Of a DNA stretch of 64,000 nucleotides, positions 18,360-26,702 are shown in pieces; within the stretch, counting starts at the first letter, position 1, and each line of letters opens with the position of its first letter. The position numbers and the translations under genes are program-made. The DNA comes from Herbaspirillum huttiense (lineage in GTDB: Bacteria; Pseudomonadota; Gammaproteobacteria; Burkholderiales; Burkholderiaceae_D), in the NCBI RefSeq assembly GCF_004367745.1, contig NZ_CP037993.1, positions 4,526,001 to 4,590,000 of the forward strand. The letters run 5' to 3'. The notes under the pieces were generated by a model. It saw only the letters and a program-made list of their open reading frames with translations. It was not told where the DNA came from and made no database searches.

Positions 18360-18389
18360 GATGGTGTCCTTTTCAGTAGTTCAGTCTGC

Positions 18390-19184
18390 TCAGAGATAGA
18401 TGCCGCGGGTGATGCCGCCATCCACCGCAATCGATTCGCCGGTGATGGCCGCCGCGCGGGGCGAAGCCAGGAACAGCACGACGTCGGCGATCTCTTCCAC
18501 CTGCAGCACGCGGCGGATTGGCGTGGCCTTGGCATAGTTCTGCTCGACCTGCTCGGGGGTCAGCCCTTGCAGCTTGGCTTCCTTCTCGTAGAGTTCGTGG
18601 ATGTGCGGGGTCTCGACCACGCCGGGGTGGATCACGTTGACGGTGATGCCATCCGGACCGAGCTGGTCCGACAGGGTCTTGGTGAGATGGCAGATGGCCA
18701 CGTTGCGCATGCCGGACAACTGCTTGCTGCCGCGGCCGGTGAGCCCGCCGATATTGATGATGCGGCCATAGCCACCGGTGCGCATGTGCGCAGCGGCCGC
18801 CTTGGCAAAGCGCATGTAGCCGACCACCTTGATGTTGATGTCTTCGAGCAGGCCTTCGGGGCTGGCGTGCTGGATTTCCGAGCGCACCAGCCCGCCCGGA
18901 TGGGCTGCGCCATTGACCAGGATGTCGATGCCGCCGAAGTGCTGCGCGGCCTGTGCCACGGCCGCTTCCACCTGTTCGGTATTGCTGACGTCGGCAGCCA
19001 CGGCGATGACTTCAGTGCCGGTGGTGTGGGTCAGCTCCTTGGCCACTTCTTCCAGCTTGCCCTTGCTGCGCGCGACGATGGCCACGCGAACGCCTTCGCG
19101 CGCGAGTGCCTCGGCCACTGCCCGCCCGATGCCCAGGCTGCCGCCGGTGACGATGGCGGTCTTGCCTTGCAGATTCAGTTCCAT
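18390..19184 (-). CDS. SDR-fold protein lacking the Ser-Tyr-Lys catalytic residues
   Basis: A 264-residue classical short-chain dehydrogenase/reductase fold. The nucleotide-binding TGGSLGIG is at 13-20, and a DILVNGAA segment replaces the usual NNAG. The C-terminal ATPIRRVLQVEEIADVVLFL and GESIAVDGG segments are normal. At the active site, IINIGG stands where the serine motif is expected. SGMRN (157-161) aligns with YSASK, so both the Tyr and Lys of YxxxK are absent. It is therefore probably not a standard oxidoreductase. It follows the ThDP enzyme by 57 bp. Confidence 0.8.
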   Translation of the reverse strand: MELNLQGKTAIVTGGSLGIGRAVAEALAREGVRVAIVARSKGKLEEVAKELTHTTGTEVIAVAADVSNTEQVEAAVAQAAQHFGGIDILVNGAAHPGGLVRSEIQHASPEGLLEDINIKVVGYMRFAKAAAAHMRTGGYGRIINIGGLTGRGSKQLSGMRNVAICHLTKTLSDQLGPDGITVNVIHPGVVETPHIHELYEKEAKLQGLTPEQVEQNYAKATPIRRVLQVEEIADVVLFLASPRAAAITGESIAVDGGITRGIYL

Positions 19185-19241
19185 GCTTGCTCCTTGTTTT
19201 ATGCCGTGGTGTGCGTCGGATGTGATTGATGCGGAAATGAT

Positions 19242-20798
19242 TTACAGCGCCATCTCGATCAGGGCCGGGCCGCTGCCGGCAAAGGCCGCCTGCAACTGCT
19301 GCTGCAATTGCTGCGCAGTCTCGGCACGCGAGGCGGGGACGCCATAGGACTGCGCCAGCGCAACCCAGTCGATGCGCGGATGATCGAGTGCCGTCATCTG
19401 CGCGGCACGTTCGCCCAGCGGCGCGCCGTCGCGGCGCAGTTCATTGCGCAGGATGGCGTATTGGTGATTGGCGGCGATCAGCACCACGACCCGGGCGTTT
19501 TCATGGGCCAGCGACCACAGCGTCTGGATGGTGTATTGCGTGCTGCCATCGGAGAGCAGGCCGACCACCGTGCGCTCCGGGCAGGCCACCGCCGCGCCCA
19601 GCGCGACCGGCAGACCCTGGCCGATGGCACCACCGGTATTGGTGAGCACCGTATGCGGGCGCGCCGCATCCGATACCGCATAGAAGGGATAGCCGCAGGT
19701 ACCGCCCTCGACCGAGACGATGGCGTGCTCGGGCAACTCGCGCGCCAGCACGGCGGCGATCTTCTGCGGGTTCAGTTCGCCCTCGGGCAGCGCTGGCAAG
19801 GCGTGCTGCGGCACTGCGTAGGGCGGCGCACCGAGCGCATCGGCCAGCTGTTCCACGCGGGCAGCGGCAGGACGGCTCGGCAGGCTGATGGTGAGCAGGC
19901 GCTCGGGAGCCACCAGCGCACTGGGATGGCCGACATAGCCGAAGTAGGTAATCGGCGGGAGCGCGCCCACCAGCACCACCAGGTCCGCCTCATCGAGGAC
20001 CTTGCGCGCCGGCTCGGGGAAATACGGCAGGCGGTCGAAGGAAGGCAAGCCCTGGCCGCGCTCGGCGCGGGCCGGGAACGTTTCTGCATAGACGCTGCAG
20101 CCGGTATGGGCGGCGATCCGCGCCACAGCACGCTGGGCGCGGGCACCAAGACCGCTCTCCTCGCCACCGCCGCCCAGCAGGAAGACCACGCGCTTGGCAT
20201 CGCGGAGGCGCGCCAATGCCTGGGCCGGCTGGTAATCGTCTGCGGGTCCCGTGGATTCTTCCACGGCGGCCACGGCATGGGACTCAGCGATGTCAGCGAA
20301 CTGGAAATCGGCCGGGAAGATCAGGGTACTGCCCTGCCCGCCTGCGGCCATGCTCTGGCGCACGGAGTCAGCGGCCGCAGAGGTGATGTCGTCGGTGCCG
20401 GTGATGCGGTGGACCCAGCCCGAGACGGGACGGGCCAGCGATTCGATATCGGAGGTCAGCGGTGCGTCGTAAGGCAGGTGCCAGCTGGTGTGGTCGCCGA
20501 TGATGTTGACGATGGGGGTGCGGGCGCGGCGTGCGTTGTGCAGGTTGGCGATGCCATTGGCAAATCCCGGTCCCAGGTGCAGCAAGGTGCTGGCCGGACG
20601 GCCCAGCATGCGGCCATAGCCATCGGCCGCGCCGGTGCAGACATTTTCTTGCAGGGCGACGACGCAGCGCAGCCCGGGAAAACTTTCCAGGCCACGGACC
20701 AGGTCCAGTTCGGTAGTGCCGGGATTGGCGAAACAGGTATCCACACCTTGGTCCAGCAGACCGGCCCATAAGGCGTGTGCTCCGGTGTATCGGGTCAT
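19242..20798 (-). CDS. Thiamine diphosphate-dependent enzyme (acetolactate synthase/benzoylformate decarboxylase-like)
   Basis: A 518-residue three-domain ThDP enzyme. The cofactor-activating Glu51 is in VALQENVCTGAADGYGR; the C-terminal Mg/ThDP motif is LLSDGS about residue 410 with ANHQY about 26 residues later, so Ser replaces the usual Gly of GDG and His the second Asn. Relatives decarboxylate 2-oxo acids (benzoylformate, phenylpyruvate) or make acetolactate. It is the promoter-proximal gene of the ten-gene run. An aldehyde product would fit the aldehyde dehydrogenase at the other end. Confidence 0.82.
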   Translation of the reverse strand: MTRYTGAHALWAGLLDQGVDTCFANPGTTELDLVRGLESFPGLRCVVALQENVCTGAADGYGRMLGRPASTLLHLGPGFANGIANLHNARRARTPIVNIIGDHTSWHLPYDAPLTSDIESLARPVSGWVHRITGTDDITSAAADSVRQSMAAGGQGSTLIFPADFQFADIAESHAVAAVEESTGPADDYQPAQALARLRDAKRVVFLLGGGGEESGLGARAQRAVARIAAHTGCSVYAETFPARAERGQGLPSFDRLPYFPEPARKVLDEADLVVLVGALPPITYFGYVGHPSALVAPERLLTISLPSRPAAARVEQLADALGAPPYAVPQHALPALPEGELNPQKIAAVLARELPEHAIVSVEGGTCGYPFYAVSDAARPHTVLTNTGGAIGQGLPVALGAAVACPERTVVGLLSDGSTQYTIQTLWSLAHENARVVVLIAANHQYAILRNELRRDGAPLGERAAQMTALDHPRIDWVALAQSYGVPASRAETAQQLQQQLQAAFAGSGPALIEMAL

Positions 20799-20924
20799 TT
20801 CTCTTCCTTTGCCGCCGGCGGCCAGCGCCGCGCACAGGCGCTTCTACAGGATCGGGCAGACCAGCCGGCCGCAGCAGCAGGCTGGTTTGCGGTATCGCAA
20901 TCAACCCGGAGTAAAATCATATAT

Positions 20925-20940
20925 TTTCGTATAGACGAAA
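20925..20940. promoter_or_regulatory. Inverted repeat in the IclR/ThDP divergent region, candidate operator
   Basis: TTTCGT-ATAG-ACGAAA is a 6-4-6 dyad in an A/T-rich stretch of the 317-bp gap between the ThDP operon and the IclR-family gene. It falls downstream of predicted promoter copy B (20990-21032) with respect to the ThDP operon, a position suited to repression. IclR regulators bind short palindromes next to their own gene. Confidence 0.4.
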
Positions 20941-20989
20941 TCTGTACATAATTCTGTTCACAGGCTCAATAATTTATTGCTTGATTTTG

Positions 20990-21032
20990 AATATAAGAGA
21001 TTTGTGCAATAGCCTTGAGCCCAAATCGGCAA
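20990..21032 (-). promoter_or_regulatory. Predicted activator-dependent promoter, copy B (ThDP ten-gene operon)
   Basis: On the minus strand TTGCCGATTTGGGCTCA (21016-21032; 14 of 17 identical to copies A and C) is followed by TATATT (20990-20995) exactly 23 bp after TTGGGC. It reads towards the ThDP gene, whose start is about 218 bp from the element. The same gap holds the IclR gene's upstream region on the other strand, so the element might also affect that gene. Confidence 0.5.
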
Positions 21033-21115
21033 TTGGTGACGACCCGGCGTACCTGGCGCTTGGGTGGTCGTACAATGCCTGCCACCGGGCCCTGTGGCCC
21101 TTACTGCCCTAGACC

Positions 21116-21850
21116 ATGAATAGCCTGAGCCGCATGCTGGAAGTGTTGACCTTGTTCAAGCCCAGCCAACCCGTCATCGACATCGACATCATCTGTGCCC
21201 AGCTGGGCTACACCCCGGCTAGCGCCTATCGCTACGTGCGCGAACTCGGCCATGCCGGTTTGCTGGTGAAGATGCCGCGCGGCTATGCCGTGGGTCCGAA
21301 GGTGATCGAGCTGGATCGCCACATGACGCAGTTCGATCCCTTGCTGGCGGCCAGCCGCGACATCGTCGGCGACCTGGTGGCGCAGACCGGGCTGGAACTG
21401 CTCATCAGCGAGCTGTATGGTTCGACGGTGATCAACATCCTGCAGGAGTCCGGCAACAATGACGCGCGCCTGAACTATGGGCGCGGTACGCCCATGGACC
21501 TGTTCCACAGCGCCACGGCGCGGGTGATCCTGGCCTATCTGCTGCCGCGCCAGTTGCGCAAGCATTTCGATGGGGCCACGGCGGAGGAACTGCGGCTGGT
21601 GGGGAGCAACTGGAAGGACTTCTCGAAGGTGATGCTGAAGATCCGCAAGGATGGCTATTGCGTCAGCGAGGGTGAGCTGGACCCGGGCAAGACCGGTATC
21701 GCCGCGCCTATCTTCGATGAGAAGCAACGCATTCTTGGCAGCATCACGCTGGCCGGCAACACGGAACGGGTCAACGCATTCAACCGCGATTTCCTGTCGG
21801 GGCTGATTACGGATGCGGCGCGCAAGATTACGGCGCGCATTGCGGGCTGA
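21116..21850 (+). CDS. IclR family transcriptional regulator
   Basis: A 244-residue regulator with an N-terminal winged helix-turn-helix (about residues 1-62: SLSRMLEVLTLF, YTPASAYRYVRELGHAGLL) and a C-terminal effector-binding GAF-like domain (about 75-240; GKTGIAAPIFDEKQRILGSI is characteristic). Such proteins sense small aromatic or organic acids and act as repressors or activators of divergent catabolic operons. Here the divergent target is the ThDP-monooxygenase run. A clear bidirectional terminator follows 20 bp after the stop. Confidence 0.88.
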   Translation: MNSLSRMLEVLTLFKPSQPVIDIDIICAQLGYTPASAYRYVRELGHAGLLVKMPRGYAVGPKVIELDRHMTQFDPLLAASRDIVGDLVAQTGLELLISELYGSTVINILQESGNNDARLNYGRGTPMDLFHSATARVILAYLLPRQLRKHFDGATAEELRLVGSNWKDFSKVMLKIRKDGYCVSEGELDPGKTGIAAPIFDEKQRILGSITLAGNTERVNAFNRDFLSGLITDAARKITARIAG

Positions 21851-21866
21851 CGCCAGCAAGAAAACA

Positions 21867-21894
21867 AAAACGCCGGTCACCTGACCGGCGTTTT
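21867..21894 (+). terminator. Bidirectional rho-independent terminator
   Basis: CGCCGGTCA-CC-TGACCGGCG is flanked by AAAACAAAAA on one side and TTTT on the other. It lies between the convergent IclR (plus) and AraC (minus) genes and can serve both. Confidence 0.85.
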
Positions 21895-21911
21895 CATGGG
21901 TGCGCGCTGGC

Positions 21912-22889
21912 TTATTGGAAGAGCTTCTGCGGCACGCGCCGCGCCGTCTGCGACGGCAACTCCCCGAACAGCTCCTGATAATCCTCGGCAAAGTGGCTCA
22001 GATGGAAGAAGCCCCAGCGTGAAGCCACGTCGCCAATGGAGGCTTCCTGGTGCGTGGTGGAGAGCAATTCGCGCCGCACGCCATTGAGCCGCACGCAGCG
22101 CAGATAATTCAGGGGCGTGGTCTCGGCCACCGTCTGGAAACTGTTCTGCACCGTGCGCCGGCTCACCTGCAGCCGCTGGCATACCTCGAAAATGCTGGGC
22201 ACGTTGGCCGCATCCACGATGGCCTGGCGATGCAGCTTCTCGACGATGTAGCTGCGCGTAGTGCTCATCTGGCGCACGGGATCGGAGTCCGGCGCTGACA
22301 ACAAGCCCAGCAGCTCGCCCAACAACGAAGACTCCAGCGCCTGCTCACGCTGCTCCGCCTGCGCATCGGCCTGCCACTGCCCGCCATCGATCTGCAGCAT
22401 CGATTGCGAGAAGAGGTTGAGCAAGCGTTCGCGACAAGCACGCAAGCCTTTGGGCGGCACCTTGATGACCGGCTGCCGCAGCAAGGCACTGATACGGTCG
22501 GGGTCGGGCATCTGGTGCAGATGCTCCTCGAACAGGTCGCGGTCAAACGTCAGCGACAGCAGGTCGGTATCCATCGGCATGTGGAACATGAATTCCTCGC
22601 CGCCCTGCAGGAACAAGATGCTCTTCTCATCGGCCTCGCGTCCCTGCACGTGCGCCGCACCCGGTGCGGCAATCGGGAAGGCGAAGCAGATCTGGTCCTT
22701 CGGTGCCTCGCCATGCTGGACCACGCGCTTGTTGATGCGCTCGCGAAAGGCGTGGCAGCGCCGGGTCGACAACTGCATCAGCGAGCTCTCCAGCTTGCCG
22801 GCGGAAATCTGTGCATAGGTCTGCTTCCACGCGCCAATGGCGGCGGCGTGCACATGCACATCCTGAAAACGGTGAATGCTTTGCAACAT
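21912..22889 (-). CDS. AraC family transcriptional regulator, EutR-like
   Basis: A 325-residue activator. The N-terminal part (HRFQDVHVHAAAIGAWKQTY) and overall layout resemble EutR, the ethanolamine-responsive activator; the C-terminal ~100 residues are the double helix-turn-helix (SIFEVCQRLQVSRRTVQNSF and SIGDVASRWGFFHLSHFAED). The ATG at 22889 has GGAGAGAG upstream and is preferred to the in-frame ATG at 22943. No eutBC genes are visible, so the effector may be another amine or amino alcohol. It is transcribed away from the second ALDH and is the natural candidate to bind the four shared promoter elements. Confidence 0.82.
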   Translation of the reverse strand: MLQSIHRFQDVHVHAAAIGAWKQTYAQISAGKLESSLMQLSTRRCHAFRERINKRVVQHGEAPKDQICFAFPIAAPGAAHVQGREADEKSILFLQGGEEFMFHMPMDTDLLSLTFDRDLFEEHLHQMPDPDRISALLRQPVIKVPPKGLRACRERLLNLFSQSMLQIDGGQWQADAQAEQREQALESSLLGELLGLLSAPDSDPVRQMSTTRSYIVEKLHRQAIVDAANVPSIFEVCQRLQVSRRTVQNSFQTVAETTPLNYLRCVRLNGVRRELLSTTHQEASIGDVASRWGFFHLSHFAEDYQELFGELPSQTARRVPQKLFQ

Positions 22890-23239
22890 GGTCTCTCTCC
22901 AAGTGAGCCGCGATTGCCCCCGCGAGCGTGGCTCTGTCTCCATGCATTTAACGTGCCTGCATTTTCATTGTTTTGATGGGATGTCTGCGTCCGTGCAAGG
23001 GACCTGGATGAGATCCGGTCCGGGGGCCGCGCAGCGTCTGCCTTTCCGGCTAGTTTTATGCAAATTTATCTCAATGCCAAAAATTAGCAAATACTTTTAC
23101 AATTTTCCAAGCTGTCAGGCTCGATATTTCAAAATAGTGCAACTTTAGTTTTTTATGCACAACATCAATGCAACCCGGACGAGAACAGGGCAGCCCTTCT
23201 TTCCGTGCATCAACAGCTTCGCCGCCGTCGCCAGCCGAA

Positions 23240-23282
23240 TTGCTCATTTGGGCTAACTGCGCGGCCCTGCCCTCTATACATT
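23240..23282 (+). promoter_or_regulatory. Predicted activator-dependent promoter, copy C (second ALDH)
   Basis: TTGCTCATTTGGGCTAA (23240-23256) is identical to copy A. TACATT (23277-23282) lies 23 bp after TTGGGC, with TATACA two bases earlier as an alternative. The element is 110 bp before the ALDH start. The rest of the 477-bp gap 22890-23366 is A/T-rich near 23060-23160 (presumably the AraC gene's own promoter region) and shows no gene. Confidence 0.6.
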
Positions 23283-23366
23283 CTGGCTCCATGCAGGCCC
23301 AGGTGCGCCCGTCCGCAGGACGCTGCGCATGACCCGCATGCAGTCTCCCGACAACCCACCACGAGA

Positions 23367-24827
23367 ATGAGCATGTCTCTCCATCTTCAGCACTTTATTG
23401 CAGGCCAGGCCAGCGAGGCCTCCGGTGGCCAGCGCATGAACCTGGTCAATCCCATCAACGAGGAAGTCTACGCCAGCGCCGCGCAAGGCACGGCCGAGGA
23501 CGTGGCGCGGGCCGTGGCGGCGGCTCGCGCACAGCTGGACGGCGGCGCATGGAGCCGGCTCTCGGGCCTGCAGCGCGGCACCTTGCTGCATGCGCTGGCC
23601 GCACTGGTCGAGCGCGATGCCGACCTGCTGGCCGACATGGATGCCAATGCCATCGGCCGCTCGCCCATGGAGCCGCGCATGATGGACGTGCCCAACGCCG
23701 TGAGCCACCTGCGCGCCGCCGCCGGCTGGGCCAACCAGATGGAAGGCCGCACCATTCCCACGGCCGGCTACATGGGCAAGCCCACGCTGTCCTACACGAT
23801 CCGCGAACCGATCGGCGTGGTCGGTGCCATCCTGCCCTGGAATGCGCCGCTCATGATCACCAGCTGGAAGGTCGCCGCACTGCTGGCCGCCGGCTGCACG
23901 GTAGTCATCAAGCCGGCCGAAGAAACCCCGCAATCGGCCCTGCACCTGGCGCGCCTGGCGCAGGAAGCGGGCTTCCCGGATGGCGTGATCAATGTGGTGA
24001 CCGGCTACGGCAACGAGGTCGGCCGTGCCCTCTGCGAACATCCGGACGTGGCCAAGATCAGCTTCACCGGCAGCCCCGAAGCGGGCCGCGCGATCCAGCG
24101 TATCGCCGGCGAACAGTTCAAGCGCGTGACGCTGGAACTGGGCGGCAAGAGCCCGCAGATCGTGTTCGACGATGCGCCTTTCGAAGACGCCCTGTTCGGC
24201 TGCACGCTGGGCCTGTTCGTCAACCAGGGACAAGTATGCGCGGCCGGTTCGCGCATTCTGGTACAGCGCAGCCTGGCGCAACGCTTTGCCAAGGCACTGG
24301 CCGAGGCCGCCGCCGGCATCACCGTGGGCGATCCGCGCCAGCCGGGCGTGCGCATGGGGCCGGTAGCCAAGAAGGCGCAGTTCGAGCGCGTCAACCGCTA
24401 CATCCAGCAGGGCCTGGACGAGGGGGCCACCCTGCTGGCCGGCGGTGTCTCGCGGCCGGACAAGGGCTGGTTCGTGCAGCCGACGATCTTTGCCGATGCC
24501 AACAACGGCATGAGCATCGCCCGTGAGGAAATCTTCGGGCCGGTCGGTACCATCATCAGCTTCGATACCGAAGAAGAAGCCATCGCCCTGGCCAACGATT
24601 CCCGCTACGGCCTGGCCGCCACCGTCTGGACCGGCAACCTGGCCCGCGCGCATCGGGTGGCGGCTGGCGTGAAGGTCGGTGCCATCGGTGTCAATTGCTG
24701 GAGCCCGCTGGATGCCAACCTGCCCTGGGGTGGCATCAAGGACAGCGGCATGGGCCGCGAAGGCGGACTGGCCGGCGCATTGGCCTATACCGAAGAGAAG
24801 ACCATCACGGTGCTGCTGGCATCCTGA
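23367..24827 (+). CDS. NAD-dependent aldehyde dehydrogenase
   Basis: A 486-residue ALDH. Catalytic Cys291 is in NQGQVCAAGSR, Glu257 in TLELGGKSP, Asn159 in LPWNA and Lys182 in IKPAEETP. The longer frame from 23205 is rejected because the family N-terminus (SLHLQHFIAGQ) begins here; ATG at 23373 is an equally good start (weak GAGA/AATGAG sites for both). Sequence style is that of betaine/amino-aldehyde and phenylacetaldehyde-type ALDHs. With an EutR-like regulator on one side and a permease on the other it probably oxidises the aldehyde left after deamination of an imported amine (inference). Confidence 0.88.
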   Translation: MSMSLHLQHFIAGQASEASGGQRMNLVNPINEEVYASAAQGTAEDVARAVAAARAQLDGGAWSRLSGLQRGTLLHALAALVERDADLLADMDANAIGRSPMEPRMMDVPNAVSHLRAAAGWANQMEGRTIPTAGYMGKPTLSYTIREPIGVVGAILPWNAPLMITSWKVAALLAAGCTVVIKPAEETPQSALHLARLAQEAGFPDGVINVVTGYGNEVGRALCEHPDVAKISFTGSPEAGRAIQRIAGEQFKRVTLELGGKSPQIVFDDAPFEDALFGCTLGLFVNQGQVCAAGSRILVQRSLAQRFAKALAEAAAGITVGDPRQPGVRMGPVAKKAQFERVNRYIQQGLDEGATLLAGGVSRPDKGWFVQPTIFADANNGMSIAREEIFGPVGTIISFDTEEEAIALANDSRYGLAATVWTGNLARAHRVAAGVKVGAIGVNCWSPLDANLPWGGIKDSGMGREGGLAGALAYTEEKTITVLLAS

Positions 24828-24870
24828 AGTCGACGCGCCGGATCATCGGCGCACGGAGCAACAACGCGGT

Positions 24871-24897
24871 GCGGCGCAAGCTGTGCCGCGTTTTTTT
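24871..24897 (+). terminator. Rho-independent terminator after the second ALDH
   Basis: GCGGCGCA-AGC-TGTGCCGC (one G-T pair) is followed by a run of seven T, 44 bp after the ALDH stop. Confidence 0.75.
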
Positions 24898-24903
24898 GCG
24901 CCC

Positions 24904-25035
24904 GAATACAGGCGTGAATTGACGCGCGAATCCACGCCCGAATCCACGCCCGAATTGACGCCCGAATTGACGCCCGAATTGACGCATGAATTGACGCATG
25001 AATTGACGCATGAATTCGCGCATCAAATCACGCCT
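24904..25035. repeat. 12-bp tandem repeat array (about 9-11 units)
   Basis: The unit GAATTGACGCCC recurs in register from 24916 to 25023 (nine clear units; variants GAATCCACGCCC, GAATTGACGCAT, GAATTCGCGCAT), with one degenerate unit at each end. Unit types are grouped (CC variants first, then CCC, then CAT), which indicates stepwise local duplication. Because 12 is a multiple of three, open frames run through it on both strands, but it lies between the ALDH terminator and the permease terminator and no real gene covers it. Confidence 0.9.
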
Positions 25036-25059
25036 CTTTGCTGTATCGGAAAACGTGGC

Positions 25060-25094
25060 CCAAAGAAAACGGGACTCGCAATGCGAGACCCGTT
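25060..25094 (-). terminator. Rho-independent terminator of the APC permease gene
   Basis: On the minus strand AACGGG-T-CTCGC, a short loop and GCGAG-T-CCCGTT are followed by TTCTTT. The stem spans 25068-25094 with one internal mismatch, about 33 bp after the permease stop. Confidence 0.75.
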
Positions 25095-25126
25095 GAGCAA
25101 CGGTTCCTGCCCGGGCCGGAGGGTGG

Positions 25127-26584
25127 CTACAGCTTGTGACTCCCCAGCGCAGCGAAACGCATCGGCGCACAGCGGCGCAGACGGCTGGCCAGCATCACGC
25201 CGATGAGGATGGCCAGCGGGATCATCGAGCACAACGCCCAGGACATGGATTTGCTGGCCCCGGTCAAGACATCGAAATGCAGGATGGCCGTGCAGAGAAT
25301 GTAGAGCAAGGCGACCAGCGACACCGCCGGCAGGATGCGCACCCGCCAGGCGCTGTCACAGGCCTGCGGATGCCGCCGGAAATAGCAGATCACGGCCGCC
25401 GATGTCATGATCATCAGCAGCATCAGGCACAGTGCGGCCAGGCTGGAGAACCAGGCGAACAGATGCAGGATGGGATGCGCCCCCGAGACCGCAAAGAGCG
25501 TCACCACCACGGCCGCAATGGCGCTCTGCAGAGCAGAACCCATGTGCGGGCTTTGATAGGTCTTGTGGGTGGTGCCCAGCAGGCGGTGCAGCAGACCATC
25601 CCGCCCGACCGCATAGAAATAGCGCGCGGCCGAACTGTGGAAGGCCAGCAGGCCTGCGTAGATGCTGATGACGAAGAGGATACGAATCACAGCCGTCAGT
25701 CCGCCCCCGGCATAGTGGTCCGACATGACGTAAATGAAGGCGGTCGGGTCCTGCATGTGTTCCAGCAGCTTGACCACCTTGTCGCTGCCGGCCCCGATGA
25801 TGAGCGCCCACAGCGAGATGCCATAGAAGGCGCCGATCAGCAGCACCGAGGTATAGGTGGCAATCGGTATCGCACGCTTGGGATTCTTGGCCTCTTCGCC
25901 ATAGATGGTGGTGGCTTCGAAACCGATGAAGGCGGCAAAGGCGAACAGCAGGCCGATGGAGGGCGTGCCGCTCATGACATTGGCCGGTGCAAAGGAATCG
26001 AGGTTGACGCCATGATCGCCGCCGGCGCGCAGGATACAGAAGTCCAGCACCAGCACCGCCAGGTACTCGGCCACCACCACCACCGACAGCAGGCGCGCCG
26101 ACAGGTCGATGTTGCGGTAACCGAGCACGGCCACGCTCAGCATCGCCAGGGCCGCATAGACCCACCACGCCAGTTGCACTCCGAAGATGTCGAAGATGGT
26201 GGCCGACATCACCCCGCCGAACATGCCATAAAGTCCGATCTGCAGGATGTTGTAGGCGAACATGGCCAGCACCCCGGCCACGCCGCCGGCCATGCCGCCC
26301 AGGCCGGCGCTGGAGAAGGCATAGAAGCCGCCGGCATTGGTGACGTGGCGCGCCATGGTGGTATAGCCGACCGAGAAGGCCAGCAGCAGCAACAGGATCA
26401 GCACCAGCAAGGCCGGTGTGCCGGGACCGTTGCCGAGCATGATGCCGATCGGAAATCCGCCGGCGATCACGCTCAAGGGACTGGCGGCGGAGACCACGAA
26501 GAAGATGATGAAACCTACGCCGAGGGCGTTTTTCCTCAGCGCATTTTCTTCCTTGTCATGCTTGCTGCAATCGAGCTGGCTCAT
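25127..26584 (-). CDS. APC superfamily amino acid/amine permease
   Basis: A 485-residue inner-membrane transporter with about 12 hydrophobic helices. The TM1 segment (IIFFVVSAASPLSVIAGG) carries the unwound-helix motif region of APC carriers, and TM6 has FAFAAFIGFEATTIYGEEAKNPKR, the classic APC signature. It imports amino acids, polyamines or ethanolamine-like amines with protons. A shared activator element lies about 145 bp upstream, linking it to the aminotransferase, ThDP and ALDH promoters. It is therefore likely the uptake step for the pathway's amine substrate (inference). Confidence 0.88.
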   Translation of the reverse strand: MSQLDCSKHDKEENALRKNALGVGFIIFFVVSAASPLSVIAGGFPIGIMLGNGPGTPALLVLILLLLLAFSVGYTTMARHVTNAGGFYAFSSAGLGGMAGGVAGVLAMFAYNILQIGLYGMFGGVMSATIFDIFGVQLAWWVYAALAMLSVAVLGYRNIDLSARLLSVVVVAEYLAVLVLDFCILRAGGDHGVNLDSFAPANVMSGTPSIGLLFAFAAFIGFEATTIYGEEAKNPKRAIPIATYTSVLLIGAFYGISLWALIIGAGSDKVVKLLEHMQDPTAFIYVMSDHYAGGGLTAVIRILFVISIYAGLLAFHSSAARYFYAVGRDGLLHRLLGTTHKTYQSPHMGSALQSAIAAVVVTLFAVSGAHPILHLFAWFSSLAALCLMLLMIMTSAAVICYFRRHPQACDSAWRVRILPAVSLVALLYILCTAILHFDVLTGASKSMSWALCSMIPLAILIGVMLASRLRRCAPMRFAALGSHKL

Positions 26585-26702
26585 CGGACCCTTACCTTTT
26601 CTGAAAACACCTGCGTCTCGTCATCGCCGTGGCAGCGGACAGGCTCATGTCCTTGCACACCGGCATCTTCCGCGCCCTGCGGGCAGCGTGAGGGGTGATG
26701 GC

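Noticed and set aside
24904-25035. CRISPR array
   Set aside because: Units are 12 bp, directly adjoining without spacers, and there are no cas genes in the window.
24679-25206. Frames through the 12-bp repeats on both strands (175 and 121 codons)
   Set aside because: The period of 12 keeps frames open automatically. They overlap the ALDH 3' end or the permease terminator and have no start signal or family.
21912-26584. A complete ethanolamine (eut) locus
   Set aside because: The AraC protein is EutR-like and ALDH and permease fit, but no eutB, eutC or other eut gene is present; the substrate is left open.
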